A stretch of DNA of 64,000 nt from Saprospiraceae bacterium (GTDB lineage Bacteria; Bacteroidota; Bacteroidia; Chitinophagales; Saprospiraceae). Positions 43,173 to 51,306 of this stretch are shown here, one piece after another. Below the pieces are notes generated by a model. It saw nothing but the letters and a program-made list of their open reading frames with translations. It was not told where the DNA came from and did no database searches. Location: positions 54,405 to 118,404 of the forward strand of contig JALHQW010000020.1 of assembly GCA_022841745.1 (NCBI GenBank), read 5' to 3'. Made by a program: the position numbers and the translations under genes. Within the stretch, counting starts at the first letter, position 1; every line of letters starts with the position of its first letter.

Positions 43173-43204
43173 ACTGCAAACCGTTTAAATGTTAAAACTG
43201 CAAA
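43173..43204. repeat. Reverse-oriented TTTGCAGT repeats
   Basis: ACTGCAAA at 43173-43180 and 43197-43204, separated by CCGTTTAAATG. They lie between the ParG-like and KilA-N genes. Confidence 0.6.
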
Positions 43205-43230
43205 CCTGCAATCAGTTTTATCAAACAATT

Positions 43231-44079
43231 ATGGCAAAAGAGAAACTTTCCAAAATTACTGTAGAGGGCGCGGATATACATATCATCGAGTTCAACGAAG
43301 TGGACTTTTTTTCCCTGACCGACATCGTCAGGAAGTTCGATGACGACCAGATTCTCTATCGTTGGATGCGGAACAGAAACACGCTCGAATACCTGGGCGT
43401 GTGGGAGCAGGTTTACAACCCCAGTTTTAACACTACCGAATTCGATAGGTTTAGATTTGAGTCCGGGCTAAACACCTTCTCCATGTCGCCGAAAAAATGG
43501 ATTGATGGGACAAATGCCACAGGCATCGTTTCCAAGTCTGGCAGGCACGGCGGCGGGACTTATGCTCACAAGGACATAGCCTTGGAATTTTGCTCTTGGA
43601 TAAACCCGGTTTTCCGGTTTTACATCATCCGGGAATTCCAACGCCTGAAAGAAGAGGAAGCCAAATTGAGCAACCTCGAATGGGACGTGAAGCGGATCAT
43701 GGCCAAGGCATCCTACCCAATCCACACAGCGGCGGTGCGCCAGCACCTCATTCCGCCAAAAATCATGCACACCAAACTCGAAGGATTGTATTTTGCGAAT
43801 GAGGCAGACCTGTTGAACATGGCGCTTTTTGGTACGACATCGAAAGATTGGAAACTGCAAAACCCCGAAGCAAAAGGAAATCTTCGTGACAACGCTACCC
43901 ACGAACAGCTACTCGTAATGTCGCTGCTGCAAGGACTAAACGCTAAACTGATGGAGTGGGGGAGCGATGCGCAGCAACGCCTCGAATTGCTCAATAAAGC
44001 GGCTATCGAGTGGATGGAGGTGGTGCTGAATAGCGGTAGTTTGAAGGAGTTGCCGGGAGTGCAGAAGAAGCTCAGTTGA
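43231..44079 (+). CDS. KilA-N domain protein (second copy)
   Basis: 282 residues from the ATG at 43231. The KilA-N domain shows DFFSLTDIVRKFDDDQILYRW, NRNTLEYLGVWEQV, KKWIDGTNATGIVSKSGRHGG and FCSWINPVFRFYIIREFQRL. The C-terminal domain (ATHEQLLVMSLLQGLNAKLM...) matches that of the 20135-20974 protein. The two are clear but diverged paralogues. It follows the partition genes and is bounded by a 40-bp palindrome. A role in copy control or as an anti-host factor is possible; none is shown. Confidence 0.8.
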   Translation: MAKEKLSKITVEGADIHIIEFNEVDFFSLTDIVRKFDDDQILYRWMRNRNTLEYLGVWEQVYNPSFNTTEFDRFRFESGLNTFSMSPKKWIDGTNATGIVSKSGRHGGGTYAHKDIALEFCSWINPVFRFYIIREFQRLKEEEAKLSNLEWDVKRIMAKASYPIHTAAVRQHLIPPKIMHTKLEGLYFANEADLLNMALFGTTSKDWKLQNPEAKGNLRDNATHEQLLVMSLLQGLNAKLMEWGSDAQQRLELLNKAAIEWMEVVLNSGSLKELPGVQKKLS

Positions 44080-44089
44080 TAGTTGAATG

Positions 44090-44129
44090 TTATTTTTAAA
44101 CCTCTCGAATTCGAGAGGTTTAAAAATAA
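44090..44129. terminator. Perfect 40-bp palindrome, bidirectional terminator
   Basis: Each 20-base half (TTATTTTTAAACCTCTCGAA) is the exact reverse complement of the other. The palindrome lies between the converging KilA-N and lipoprotein genes. Its A-rich and T-rich ends fit termination on both strands. The core CTCTCGA/TCGAGAG is shared with the element at 20067-20088. Confidence 0.75.
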
Positions 44130-44184
44130 AAAAGGGCTGCCCGCCTCGAACAGCCTTGAGGAAAATTGAAACCCGTCGTTGCCT

Positions 44185-44643
44185 TCACTCCACCGCCAGC
44201 GCAAACCAGAACCCATCTTCTTGTTCAAAAGCACAAGTCAGGAAAGCGTCGTCCAGTTCGAGGCATAGCTCATGGCCGTTGAAGTCGAGTTGGGCATGGA
44301 CGACCGTTGCCTCGCAAGACCATGATGCAGTCGGGGATGGTTCGCCGTCGAACACCCAGAGTTCCACGGGCTTTTCACAGAAACGGAACTCGGTCGAGCG
44401 GAAGGTGACCCGGTGCATCTCAAAGTTCCAAGAAAGTTCGAGCAAGTCGTAGCCTTGGCAGGAAAACGGAGATTCGGTGGGCAGGTAAAGCTGGCAATCC
44501 TCCATTTCAAAATAGCCTTGGAGTAAGTTGTTGCAATTGCAAGGCTTGGTAGTTGCGGTTTGTAGCTGTGGTTCGTCGTCCTTGTTGCAGGACGAAAGCA
44601 GTAGGCAGCCCATGATGAGGGTGGTGATAAGGATGTTTTTCAT
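44185..44643 (-). CDS. Small lipoprotein
   Basis: 152 residues from the ATG at 44643 with lipobox LLLSSCNK. The mature domain is acidic and contains several cysteines (KPCNCNNLLQGYFEMEDCQLY, SWSCEATV). The start is placed 0-1 bases after the promoter-like AACTATTTGTGCC, so the longer frame to 44784 is rejected. It is one of three small exported proteins with this promoter type. The function is unknown. Confidence 0.6.
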   Translation of the reverse strand: MKNILITTLIMGCLLLSSCNKDDEPQLQTATTKPCNCNNLLQGYFEMEDCQLYLPTESPFSCQGYDLLELSWNFEMHRVTFRSTEFRFCEKPVELWVFDGEPSPTASWSCEATVVHAQLDFNGHELCLELDDAFLTCAFEQEDGFWFALAVE

Positions 44644-44765
44644 GGCACAAATAGTTGAAGATTGCTTGATTGTTGTGATTGTTGAATTGTTGTGCGAGCA
44701 ACCGTGAGTTCGACAGGTCCCCTCCGGGATGACAAGGATTTGCTGGAACTGGAGTTTCGGCGCAC

Positions 44766-45200
44766 TCACTCGTGTATTTCGCAAGCGCCGTACATCTTGA
44801 CCTTGACGGTCAGCTCACGGGCATCAATCTCGACAAGTGCAGGCTTGGCTTGGTTGAAAAAGCGGACGAAATAGAAACCCCGCTGCGGTAGTGGGCAGGT
44901 GATGGAGAAGCCCCGGCAGAAGCCGTGCTGGATGCAGTAGAGCGGCTGGCCCACATCCTCTGCATAGTAAATGCGGAAGGGGATGGTTTCTCCAGTGTTG
45001 TAGAACTTGGAAATAAACTGCGTCCTGAAAAAGGACGGAAACCTTTCGACGGCAAACGTGCTGTCGCCGTGGGTTGCACAACGGGCATTGACGAAGCAGC
45101 GAATAAGCTGCTGGTCAACGGGTTGAAGTTTGGTCAAGTCGAGCTGACCGAAAGCGGCTGTTGTCAGGCACAGAAAAAGGAGGGTGTGTTTGATACGCAT
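44766..45200 (-). CDS. Small secreted protein
   Basis: 144 residues with a signal peptide (MRIKHTLLFLCLTTAAFGQ). The mature part contains paired cysteines (RCFVNARCATHGD, LYCIQHGFCRGFSITC) and a beta-rich C-terminus. The ATG directly follows AACTATTTGTGCT, so the mRNA is probably leaderless. It lies 123 bp upstream of the lipoprotein gene on the same strand. Exported Cys-rich proteins inside a replication region are unexpected; they may be cargo for surface modification or entry exclusion. Confidence 0.6.
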   Translation of the reverse strand: MRIKHTLLFLCLTTAAFGQLDLTKLQPVDQQLIRCFVNARCATHGDSTFAVERFPSFFRTQFISKFYNTGETIPFRIYYAEDVGQPLYCIQHGFCRGFSITCPLPQRGFYFVRFFNQAKPALVEIDARELTVKVKMYGACEIHE

Positions 45201-45345
45201 AGCACAAATAGTTGATGATGGTTGGATGGTTGGATTGTAGGGTGGTCAATTCAGGCCAATAGGCGGCGCACGGCAGGGTGGTAGGCAGGGATTGACAGCA
45301 AGGCGCGGTAGGTTGAAGCAAAAAATGTTGCACGTGGTGCGGCTT

Positions 45346-45444
45346 GCACCATTGCACCAATAATAAAAGGCTTGATGCAAACAATTGAAAATCATGGTTT
45401 TATAGCACAAATAGTTCTATCACAGGCTTGGTGCATCGCACCAA
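45346..45444. promoter_or_regulatory. GCACCA repeats, palindrome and promoter-like element
   Basis: GCACCA at 45346 and 45354, then TTGGTGC-ATC-GCACCAA (45428-45444), a perfect 7-bp inverted repeat. AACTATTTGTGC lies on the minus strand at 45401-45416. The palindrome sits just upstream of that promoter-like element, so it may be an operator. It uses the same core as the array at 39570-39722. Confidence 0.5.
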
Positions 45445-45466
45445 CATGCAACAAAAAAAGACTTAG

Positions 45467-47089
45467 TTAAAGGGAATTCCCCTGGCCTTCTCCCAATTGG
45501 ACTCGTTCGGAATGGGCAATGCCAAGGTCTATCTCCCGTCGGTACGCAGCGAGCTTTCTGCTGATGGTGGTATGCGCCCAGTCAATGTCGTACACCTGCT
45601 TGAGTTGTTTGGCGATGTCCCTGAAAGAAGTATCGTTTTTGGTACGCTCGTCATAGGCATAGCGGATGGCTTCCGCCTCGACTTCTGAGTGGTCTTTTGC
45701 GACGAGGTGCGCTTGTTCGTTTGAGAACCCATAAAAATCGTACTGAAGGCAACCGTTGGTTCTGGCTATGGCGCAGTCAATGACATGCGCCTCGTCGTAT
45801 GGCTGATAGCCGTCGCTGCGGTTGCGGCACTTGGTCTGCTTGATGTAGCGCTTGTCGGGGTCTTGTCTGGAAAAGCTGATGGCGATTACGCTCTTGGCGA
45901 AATTGTCGAGGTTCTTTGCCCCGGCAAGGTGGCGGGACTGCACAGGCTGGCTCAAATCCCGTTTTGGCGTATGGGCGATGACCAAGATAGTGAGCGGTGG
46001 ATAGCGCCGTTGAAGGGCGCATAGTTTTTTCATCAGCTTGGTGGCGACAGCCGGGTCCTGGCTCTCGGAGGAAATGTAGGTGATGTTGTCAATGATGATA
46101 AGTCCCGGCTTGTGCATTTCCACGTCCCGGAGGATTTCGTTCATAATCAGTTCGTCAGTGTTTTCAAGGTCGAGGAAATCCGGGTTGAGGTCGGAGCGTC
46201 GGTAGTTTTCGTTGAAGCGGTGCGCATCCCCGGCAGGCTTGTACCGGGCGTACAGTTCGTTGTCCTGCATTTCAAAATCGTAGTAAATCGTGAGCTTGGG
46301 TTCGGTCTCATTGACAAATTCTTCGACCCCGTGGAAGAGTGGGATACCGCGGCTGGCGGCGTCACCGATTTGGAAAGCGAGGATGGTCTTGCCCGACCCG
46401 GCGTCGCCGAAAAGTATGCAGACCTCATTTTCCTTTACGAGGTTGCCGCAGATGCGTCGGCTGGGCGTATCGTTTTTGCCTGCTTCCATGACATCGTTCA
46501 TGGTGCGGAGGCGCAAGACTTTAGCGGGGTTGACAATCCGGGTGTGCCTGGCAATGTCGTCGTAAACATCGAAGATGTTGCGATGGAGGTTCTGTGCCTG
46601 TTGGATGAAGCGGAAGCCTTGACGGACGGCTTCACGGCGCATGTGCAGTTCATACAGGATGCGGCAATGGTTTTCCAAGTGGGCGTCCGATAGGACTGCG
46701 CTGGTGCATTCGGCGAGGTAATGCAATGGCACAGCGCCTGGTTTCATCTCAATGATGTTGCCTTCCTTTTTGACTGTGGTATCGCCGAGTAGCCCCATGC
46801 CCTTCAGCTCGTGGGAGACGGTGAGCAGGTCAATATGCTCGATGCGCCGAGAGAGGCTGTCCATAGCCGCGTATATGCTTTGGTGTTTTTCCTCAAAGAA
46901 AGCAGCTTTGGGCAGGTAGCGCTTGACTTTCTGGAAAGCGCCCGAAGTGAGCAGGGAAGCGCCGATGACGGCCTGTTCGGTCGGAAAATCGTGCTGGATG
47001 GTAATACCAAACTGGGCGAGTTGTTCCTGAGAGAGCAGGTGATGGTCGTCCTGTCCGGGGCGGTGAGCGTTGCGGTTCTTGTTTTTCAT
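45467..47089 (-). CDS. Replicative helicase, DnaB N-terminal domain fused to RepA-like ATPase
   Basis: 540 residues. Residues about 30-110 match the DnaB N-terminal primase-interacting domain (FPTEQAVIGASLL, YLPKAAFFEEKHQSIYAAM). The C-terminal motor has Walker A GDAGSGKTIL and Walker B GLIIIDNITYISS, with LTIYYDFEMQDNELYAR between them. This looks like the RSF1010 RepA/AAA_25 type rather than DnaB itself. The C-terminus adds a helix-turn-helix-like end (FRDIAKQLKQVYDIDWAHTTISRKL). It is transcribed in the same direction as the primase gene upstream, so the element carries its own helicase-primase pair. Confidence 0.75.
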   Translation of the reverse strand: MKNKNRNAHRPGQDDHHLLSQEQLAQFGITIQHDFPTEQAVIGASLLTSGAFQKVKRYLPKAAFFEEKHQSIYAAMDSLSRRIEHIDLLTVSHELKGMGLLGDTTVKKEGNIIEMKPGAVPLHYLAECTSAVLSDAHLENHCRILYELHMRREAVRQGFRFIQQAQNLHRNIFDVYDDIARHTRIVNPAKVLRLRTMNDVMEAGKNDTPSRRICGNLVKENEVCILFGDAGSGKTILAFQIGDAASRGIPLFHGVEEFVNETEPKLTIYYDFEMQDNELYARYKPAGDAHRFNENYRRSDLNPDFLDLENTDELIMNEILRDVEMHKPGLIIIDNITYISSESQDPAVATKLMKKLCALQRRYPPLTILVIAHTPKRDLSQPVQSRHLAGAKNLDNFAKSVIAISFSRQDPDKRYIKQTKCRNRSDGYQPYDEAHVIDCAIARTNGCLQYDFYGFSNEQAHLVAKDHSEVEAEAIRYAYDERTKNDTSFRDIAKQLKQVYDIDWAHTTISRKLAAYRREIDLGIAHSERVQLGEGQGNSL

Positions 47090-47401
47090 ACCATGTTGAG
47101 ATTAAGCGTTGCCGCCTGCCATCATGCGTTCAGCACTTGACAGCGGACTTTTCTGGCTTTATTCCAATCAGGGAAAGTACTGTTGTGTACAGTAAGAGCA
47201 GGAGAAGTCGAATGAAGTATTGTAGTGTGTTTGAAAAGGGTGTAGTCGCTAACTGTAAGCGCAAGGTAAAAGCTAGTGTCCTAATTTCCAAGAAATTTTG
47301 TTTTTTCGCGGTGCTAACTGTGCTTTTTAGTGTACAGATTGGAATCGGGAAGGCAGTCTTGGCTGCCTTCCCGTTCTTCTTGCCTTCGGCCAAAACGTCC
47401 A
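47090..47401. other. Intergenic region with terminator
   Basis: No gene is recognised in these 312 bases. Direct repeats GCTAACTGT occur near 47249 and 47313, and TGTACA-type half palindromes near 47183 and 47333. A perfect 11-bp stem (47346-47356 with 47363-47373) lies just 3' of the primase and is its likely terminator. Confidence 0.5.
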
Positions 47402-49282
47402 TCAGATTTTCACCAAACCAAGGCTTTTTGCCAGTTCCACCCGCATCCTGTTGAGTTTTTCGTGAACCTTTAATAGCCGAGTCATAGCCTGTTCATCGTC
47501 AGGTGCGATGTCCTTCATCCGTTGTAGGTTTTGTTCACAATGCTGGCTGATAACTTTGAGTTTGAGGTGGCAAATGGTCTTTGCTATACCGCCCAAGTAG
47601 CCCGTTTCGTCCGGGTTGTTGCCGGAAAAATAGTTGGTTCGCTCCCAAATTGGGTCGGGCTCAATGGTGCTTTGGTGCAGCAGATCCGCTGAAAAGCCGC
47701 TCACAGCGAGGTCTTCGTGTGCGATGAAATACTGTGCCGTTACGGGCTGTTTTGCCAGTACCAATTCAATGCTTTCCCGGCAAATACACTGGCAGATTGG
47801 GTCTTCAAAATACTCAAGTATGTCCTCGATATTGCCAAGGATATGCTCGGCGACCGTGATGTTTTCTTTTGCATCAAAGGTTTCGGAGCCGTATTCGAGG
47901 AGGAAGCGGACGAGTTGGCGCTCAACACCCCCAGCCCCCAAAGGGGAGTTGACCCTGGCACTGTCAGGTTTGTCCCCAACCCCAAAAGGGGAGTTGCCCT
48001 TCTTTGCCAAAGCCTGCAAGATTTTGTTGGTTTCCTCTGCCAAAACATCTTCCTTCAAGCCCACTAACACAGCGCAGTCTTTGACGAAAAACGAGCGTTT
48101 GACGGGGTCGGGCACACGGGCGATACTGTCCACGATGGCGTGGACGGCATTGGCTTTCTTCACGGGGTTGTTGCCCGCATCGGTGAGTAGGATGCTGGCT
48201 TTGAAGGCAATGAAATCTTTTGCTTGAGTGTTGATGAACCTCGTAAAGGCAGCGATGCCAACCTTCCGTAAAAAACTGTCCGGGTCTTCCGGGTGGGGTA
48301 GGGGAGTGATGCGCACGTTGAGGTCGAGTTCCAGCGCCAAGTCGAGGCCCCTCAACGTGGCGCTGATGCCAGCCGGGTCGCCATCATACAAGATGTGTAG
48401 GTTCGGAGTGAAGCGGCGGATGAGCAAAAGCTGCTCGGTGGTGAGCGCAGTGCCAGCCGATGCGACAGCGTTCTCGATGCCCGCTTGGTGCAGGGCAATC
48501 AGGTCGGTGTAGCCCTCGACGAGGAGGCACTCGTTCTGCTGCCGGATGGCCCTTTTGGCGAGGTGGATGCCGTAGAGGGTTTGGGATTTGTGGTAGATGT
48601 CGCTTTCCGGGGAATTCAGGTACTTGGGAGAGTTGGTGTTCTGTTGCAAAATGCGCCCGGCAAAAGCAACGACTTTGCCGCTCAGGTTGTGGATGGGGAA
48701 AATGACCCGGTTTCGGAAAAAGTCTTTGCCTGATGAGGTGGTTAATCCCAATTTTTGGAGGTATTCCAGTTTGAAGCCTGCTTTTGTGGCTGCTTTAGTC
48801 AGGCCGTCCCAGCTGTCGGGTGCGAAGCCCAAGGCGAAGTTTTGGATGGTAGCTTCTGTAAAGCCCCTGCTTTTGAGGTACTCCAATCCAGTGCCGGGCA
48901 GGTTGCTTTGGAAGAATTGTAGGGCGAAGTCGTTGAGGATGAAAAGGCTTTCTTCCGTTTGGTGTGCTGCCAGTTGTTCCGGCGTGGAAGTGGTATACTG
49001 TATTTCGATGTTGTACTTCCGGGCGAGCCAGCGCAAGGCTTCGGGAAAACTGTAGCCTTCATGTTCCATGAGGAATTTGGCGGCGTTGCCGCCCTTGCCG
49101 CAGCCGAAGCACTTGAAGGTGTTCCTGACTGGCGAGACGCTGAACGAGGGCGTCTTCTCGTGGTGGAATGGGCAAAGGGCGGTGAGGTTTGCTCCGCTAC
49201 GGCGGAGGGCCAGGAAGTCGGCGACGACCTTCTCGATACGGGCGGTTTCCAAGATGAGGCGAGCGGTGGCGGATGGAATCAT
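47402..49282 (-). CDS. dnaG: DNA primase (DnaG-type)
   Basis: 626 residues from the ATG at 49282 (MIPSATARLILETARI). The CHC2 zinc finger is CPFHHEKTPSFSVSP...FKCFGCG. The TOPRIM/primase core shows LVEGYTDLIALHQAGI and ILYDGDPAGISATLRGLDL. A helicase-interacting C-terminal region follows. Two tandem low-complexity segments, NSPFGVGDK and VNSPLGAGGVE (DNA near 47920-47997), look like translated intergenic repeats inserted in the linker. The upstream frame to 49516 runs through a promoter and is not part of the protein. Confidence 0.9.
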   Translation of the reverse strand: MIPSATARLILETARIEKVVADFLALRRSGANLTALCPFHHEKTPSFSVSPVRNTFKCFGCGKGGNAAKFLMEHEGYSFPEALRWLARKYNIEIQYTTSTPEQLAAHQTEESLFILNDFALQFFQSNLPGTGLEYLKSRGFTEATIQNFALGFAPDSWDGLTKAATKAGFKLEYLQKLGLTTSSGKDFFRNRVIFPIHNLSGKVVAFAGRILQQNTNSPKYLNSPESDIYHKSQTLYGIHLAKRAIRQQNECLLVEGYTDLIALHQAGIENAVASAGTALTTEQLLLIRRFTPNLHILYDGDPAGISATLRGLDLALELDLNVRITPLPHPEDPDSFLRKVGIAAFTRFINTQAKDFIAFKASILLTDAGNNPVKKANAVHAIVDSIARVPDPVKRSFFVKDCAVLVGLKEDVLAEETNKILQALAKKGNSPFGVGDKPDSARVNSPLGAGGVERQLVRFLLEYGSETFDAKENITVAEHILGNIEDILEYFEDPICQCICRESIELVLAKQPVTAQYFIAHEDLAVSGFSADLLHQSTIEPDPIWERTNYFSGNNPDETGYLGGIAKTICHLKLKVISQHCEQNLQRMKDIAPDDEQAMTRLLKVHEKLNRMRVELAKSLGLVKI

Positions 49283-49351
49283 GCGCGGTATTTTAGGCTC
49301 AGGGCGTTTACCCTGACGTAGTTTAATAACAGTGAGCCGCCAGTCCAATGT

Positions 49352-49415
49352 CAAAATTATGCACATCGCCGCAAAAACTCTGTAATGCAACCAACAACTT
49401 AAAAAATTACCTTTG
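49352..49415. promoter_or_regulatory. Divergent promoters for dnaG and the copper island
   Basis: TAATTTTG on the minus strand (49359 to 49352) precedes dnaG by about 70 bases. TACCTTTG on the plus strand (49408-49415) precedes the HYC_CC_PP-type gene by 14 bases. Both are perfect -7 elements. Confidence 0.6.
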
Positions 49416-49429
49416 TGTTTGGTTTCAAC

Positions 49430-49882
49430 ATGATTAACCGCATCATCGCATACCACCTTGTCATTCTGGTATTGCTGACCAACGTCGGCGTCCCGGTGTT
49501 CACCCATGTCTGTCATGGGCAGGGGACGGTACGCTCGTCGCTGTTACTGCCTTCCGGTGGTTGCTGCGCCAAAAAAAGGCAAGTGGCGCAACCAGCGCAA
49601 GGCTGCCATTCAACCAGAAAATGCGAGAAGGCGGGCATCCAGCCAAAACCTTGCTGCGAGAACAAAGTCTCCATTGCCAGAACTGATTCCGACTATTCAG
49701 ACGGGCTGCCAGCTTGGGCGCTTAAAAGCCTTGGCGACATCTTCGTTTCGCCGCCCGCCCCGGTAGCTGTCACACTCGTTTCAGCATTTTCAACGCATTT
49801 CATTTCTTTCCAACCACATGCACCGCCAGTGCAGCTTCATGGGCGTAGCCTGCTCATTTTCAAACAAACATTCCGCTGTTAG
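49430..49882 (+). CDS. HYC_CC_PP-type Cys-rich membrane/exported protein
   Basis: 150 residues from the ATG at 49430. A hydrophobic N-terminus precedes THVCHGQG, and paired cysteines GGCCAKK and KPCCENK are followed by SPPAP. This ordered set (H-x-C, CC, CC, PP) is the hallmark of the HYC_CC_PP family of Bacteroidota. The family is usually found beside heavy-metal transport genes. It probably binds copper or another soft metal at the membrane. It is the first gene of the copper island and has its own promoter. Confidence 0.65.
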   Translation: MINRIIAYHLVILVLLTNVGVPVFTHVCHGQGTVRSSLLLPSGGCCAKKRQVAQPAQGCHSTRKCEKAGIQPKPCCENKVSIARTDSDYSDGLPAWALKSLGDIFVSPPAPVAVTLVSAFSTHFISFQPHAPPVQLHGRSLLIFKQTFRC

Positions 49883-50040
49883 ATAGCTTCGCCACCCGCT
49901 GCAAGGGCTATGCTGCCGTCCCAGAAGTCCGGGAGGGCTTGCCGTATTTGCCACTTGCCGGGTGATTCCCTGCCTTCTTTCGTCCGGGCTGAAAAAGCCA
50001 GCGGGCGCTTCATTCATTGTTAAAATCAAAATTTTCAAAC

Positions 50041-50250
50041 ATGAAAAGGATGTTCCAAATGGGCTGCATCGCAGCCGCCATTTTCCTCTATTCCGCTTGC
50101 CGGGAAGACCACTCCAAGCACCAGCACCACGAAGGCAGCGAACAGCAAGCCGCCGCCTACCAATGCCCCATGAAATGCGAGGGCGACAAGACCTACGACA
50201 AGCCGGGCAGTTGTCCGGTCTGCAAAATGGATCTGAAAGAAGTCAAGTAA
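50041..50250 (+). CDS. Heavy-metal-binding-domain lipoprotein
   Basis: 69 residues from the ATG at 50041 with lipobox LYSACRE. A His-rich stretch (HSKHQHHEG) precedes YQCPMKCEG...KPGSCPVCKMDL, which is the heavy-metal-binding domain (HMBD, PF19335 type) often fused to CusB- or CopA-like proteins. Here it stands alone. It would bind Cu+ or Ag+ in the periplasm or at the outer membrane. Confidence 0.75.
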   Translation: MKRMFQMGCIAAAIFLYSACREDHSKHQHHEGSEQQAAAYQCPMKCEGDKTYDKPGSCPVCKMDLKEVK

Positions 50251-50303
50251 CCAATGCCGTCGCCAGCCAAATGGCGGCGGCATTCCAAACCAATTCAACA
50301 ATT

Positions 50304-50657
50304 ATGAAAATTCTAAAAATCATTCTTCCGGCGCTGTTGCTGACATTCCTTGCAACCGCTGCGCAAGCGCAAAAGGCGACTGTCACCGAGACCTTCAAAG
50401 TCCTCGGCAACTGCGGCATGTGCCAGAAGACCATTCAAACCACTGCCCTCGATGCGGGCGCAAAATCTGCCGCCTGGGACATGGACGCACATACGCTGAC
50501 CGTCACCTTCAAGGAGAAGAAGACCAGCGTGGATGCCATCCAAAAAGCCATTGCCGCCAAGGGCTACGACACGCCGTTGCACAAGGCGGACGATGCCGTT
50601 TATGACAACCTGCACGGGTGCTGCCACTACGACCGTAGCGAGAGCTTGGTGCAATAA
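50304..50657 (+). CDS. Exported HMA-domain copper chaperone
   Basis: 117 residues with a signal peptide (LLTFLATAAQAQ). The HMA fold contains GNCGMCQKTI, the metal-binding C-x2-C loop, and ends in an extra Cys pair (NLHGCCHYD). A paralogue with signal peptide and the same GNCGMC and GCC motifs is at 54720-55121. The export signal means it handles metal outside the cytosol, unlike CopZ. Confidence 0.8.
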   Translation: MKILKIILPALLLTFLATAAQAQKATVTETFKVLGNCGMCQKTIQTTALDAGAKSAAWDMDAHTLTVTFKEKKTSVDAIQKAIAAKGYDTPLHKADDAVYDNLHGCCHYDRSESLVQ

Positions 50658-50666
50658 ATCCGGGAA

Positions 50667-51215
50667 ATGAAGCAACCGCCACTCGACGAGCTGCTATCCG
50701 GCTGCGGCGGCAACGACCGCCGCAGCCAGCAGGCGCTGTACGACCGTTTCTACGCGTACGGGCTGGCGGTTGCTTTGCCCTATTGCAGCGATGCGGGCGA
50801 GGCGAGGGAGGTGCTCAATGAGGCGTTCCTGAAGGTCTTCACGGGCATCGGTCGCTACGACCCGGCGCAACCCTTTACCGCATGGCTGCGGGTCATCGTG
50901 GTGCGCACCGCCATCAACCGCTACCACCACCGGATGCGGGAACCCGACTGGCTGGAACTCGACGAGGCGCTGATATTGCCCACCACCAATCACGACGAAC
51001 CACTCGACCAACTCTCTGCCGAAGAACTGCTGAAACTTACCCAACGACTTCCACCTGCCTACCGCTTGGCGCTCAACCTGTACGCCGTGGAGGGTTTTTC
51101 CCATACGGAAATTGCTGAAATGCTGGGCATTTCCGTGGGGGCGTCGAAGTCAAATTTGAGCAAGGCGAGGGCGAGGCTGCGGGTGTTGATGAGCCAACTG
51201 AGGCTACTTTTTTAA
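50667..51215 (+). CDS. ECF-type RNA polymerase sigma factor
   Basis: 182 residues with sigma region 2 (QALYDRFYAYGLAVALPYC, FLKVFTGIGRYDP, FTAWLRVIVVRTAINRY) and region 4 (LTQRLPPAYRLALNLYAVEGFSHTEIAEMLGISVGASKSNLSKAR). It starts 10 bp after the HMA gene and is followed by a protein with one inner-membrane helix, the likely anti-sigma partner. It probably switches on part of the copper island in response to envelope metal stress. Confidence 0.85.
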   Translation: MKQPPLDELLSGCGGNDRRSQQALYDRFYAYGLAVALPYCSDAGEAREVLNEAFLKVFTGIGRYDPAQPFTAWLRVIVVRTAINRYHHRMREPDWLELDEALILPTTNHDEPLDQLSAEELLKLTQRLPPAYRLALNLYAVEGFSHTEIAEMLGISVGASKSNLSKARARLRVLMSQLRLLF

Positions 51216-51306
51216 AAAAAAACACCCGCTCAGGCAACCCTTGCCCCCAGCTTTTTGAATAGAAAAACGACGGTAAGCCCGTCGCCCCGGTTTCAAAAAG
51301 CACAGC

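Noticed and set aside
47137..47454. Open frame of 105 codons between the helicase and primase genes
   Set aside because: It runs through the primase terminator into the opposite-strand primase 3' end, and the product lacks recognisable features.
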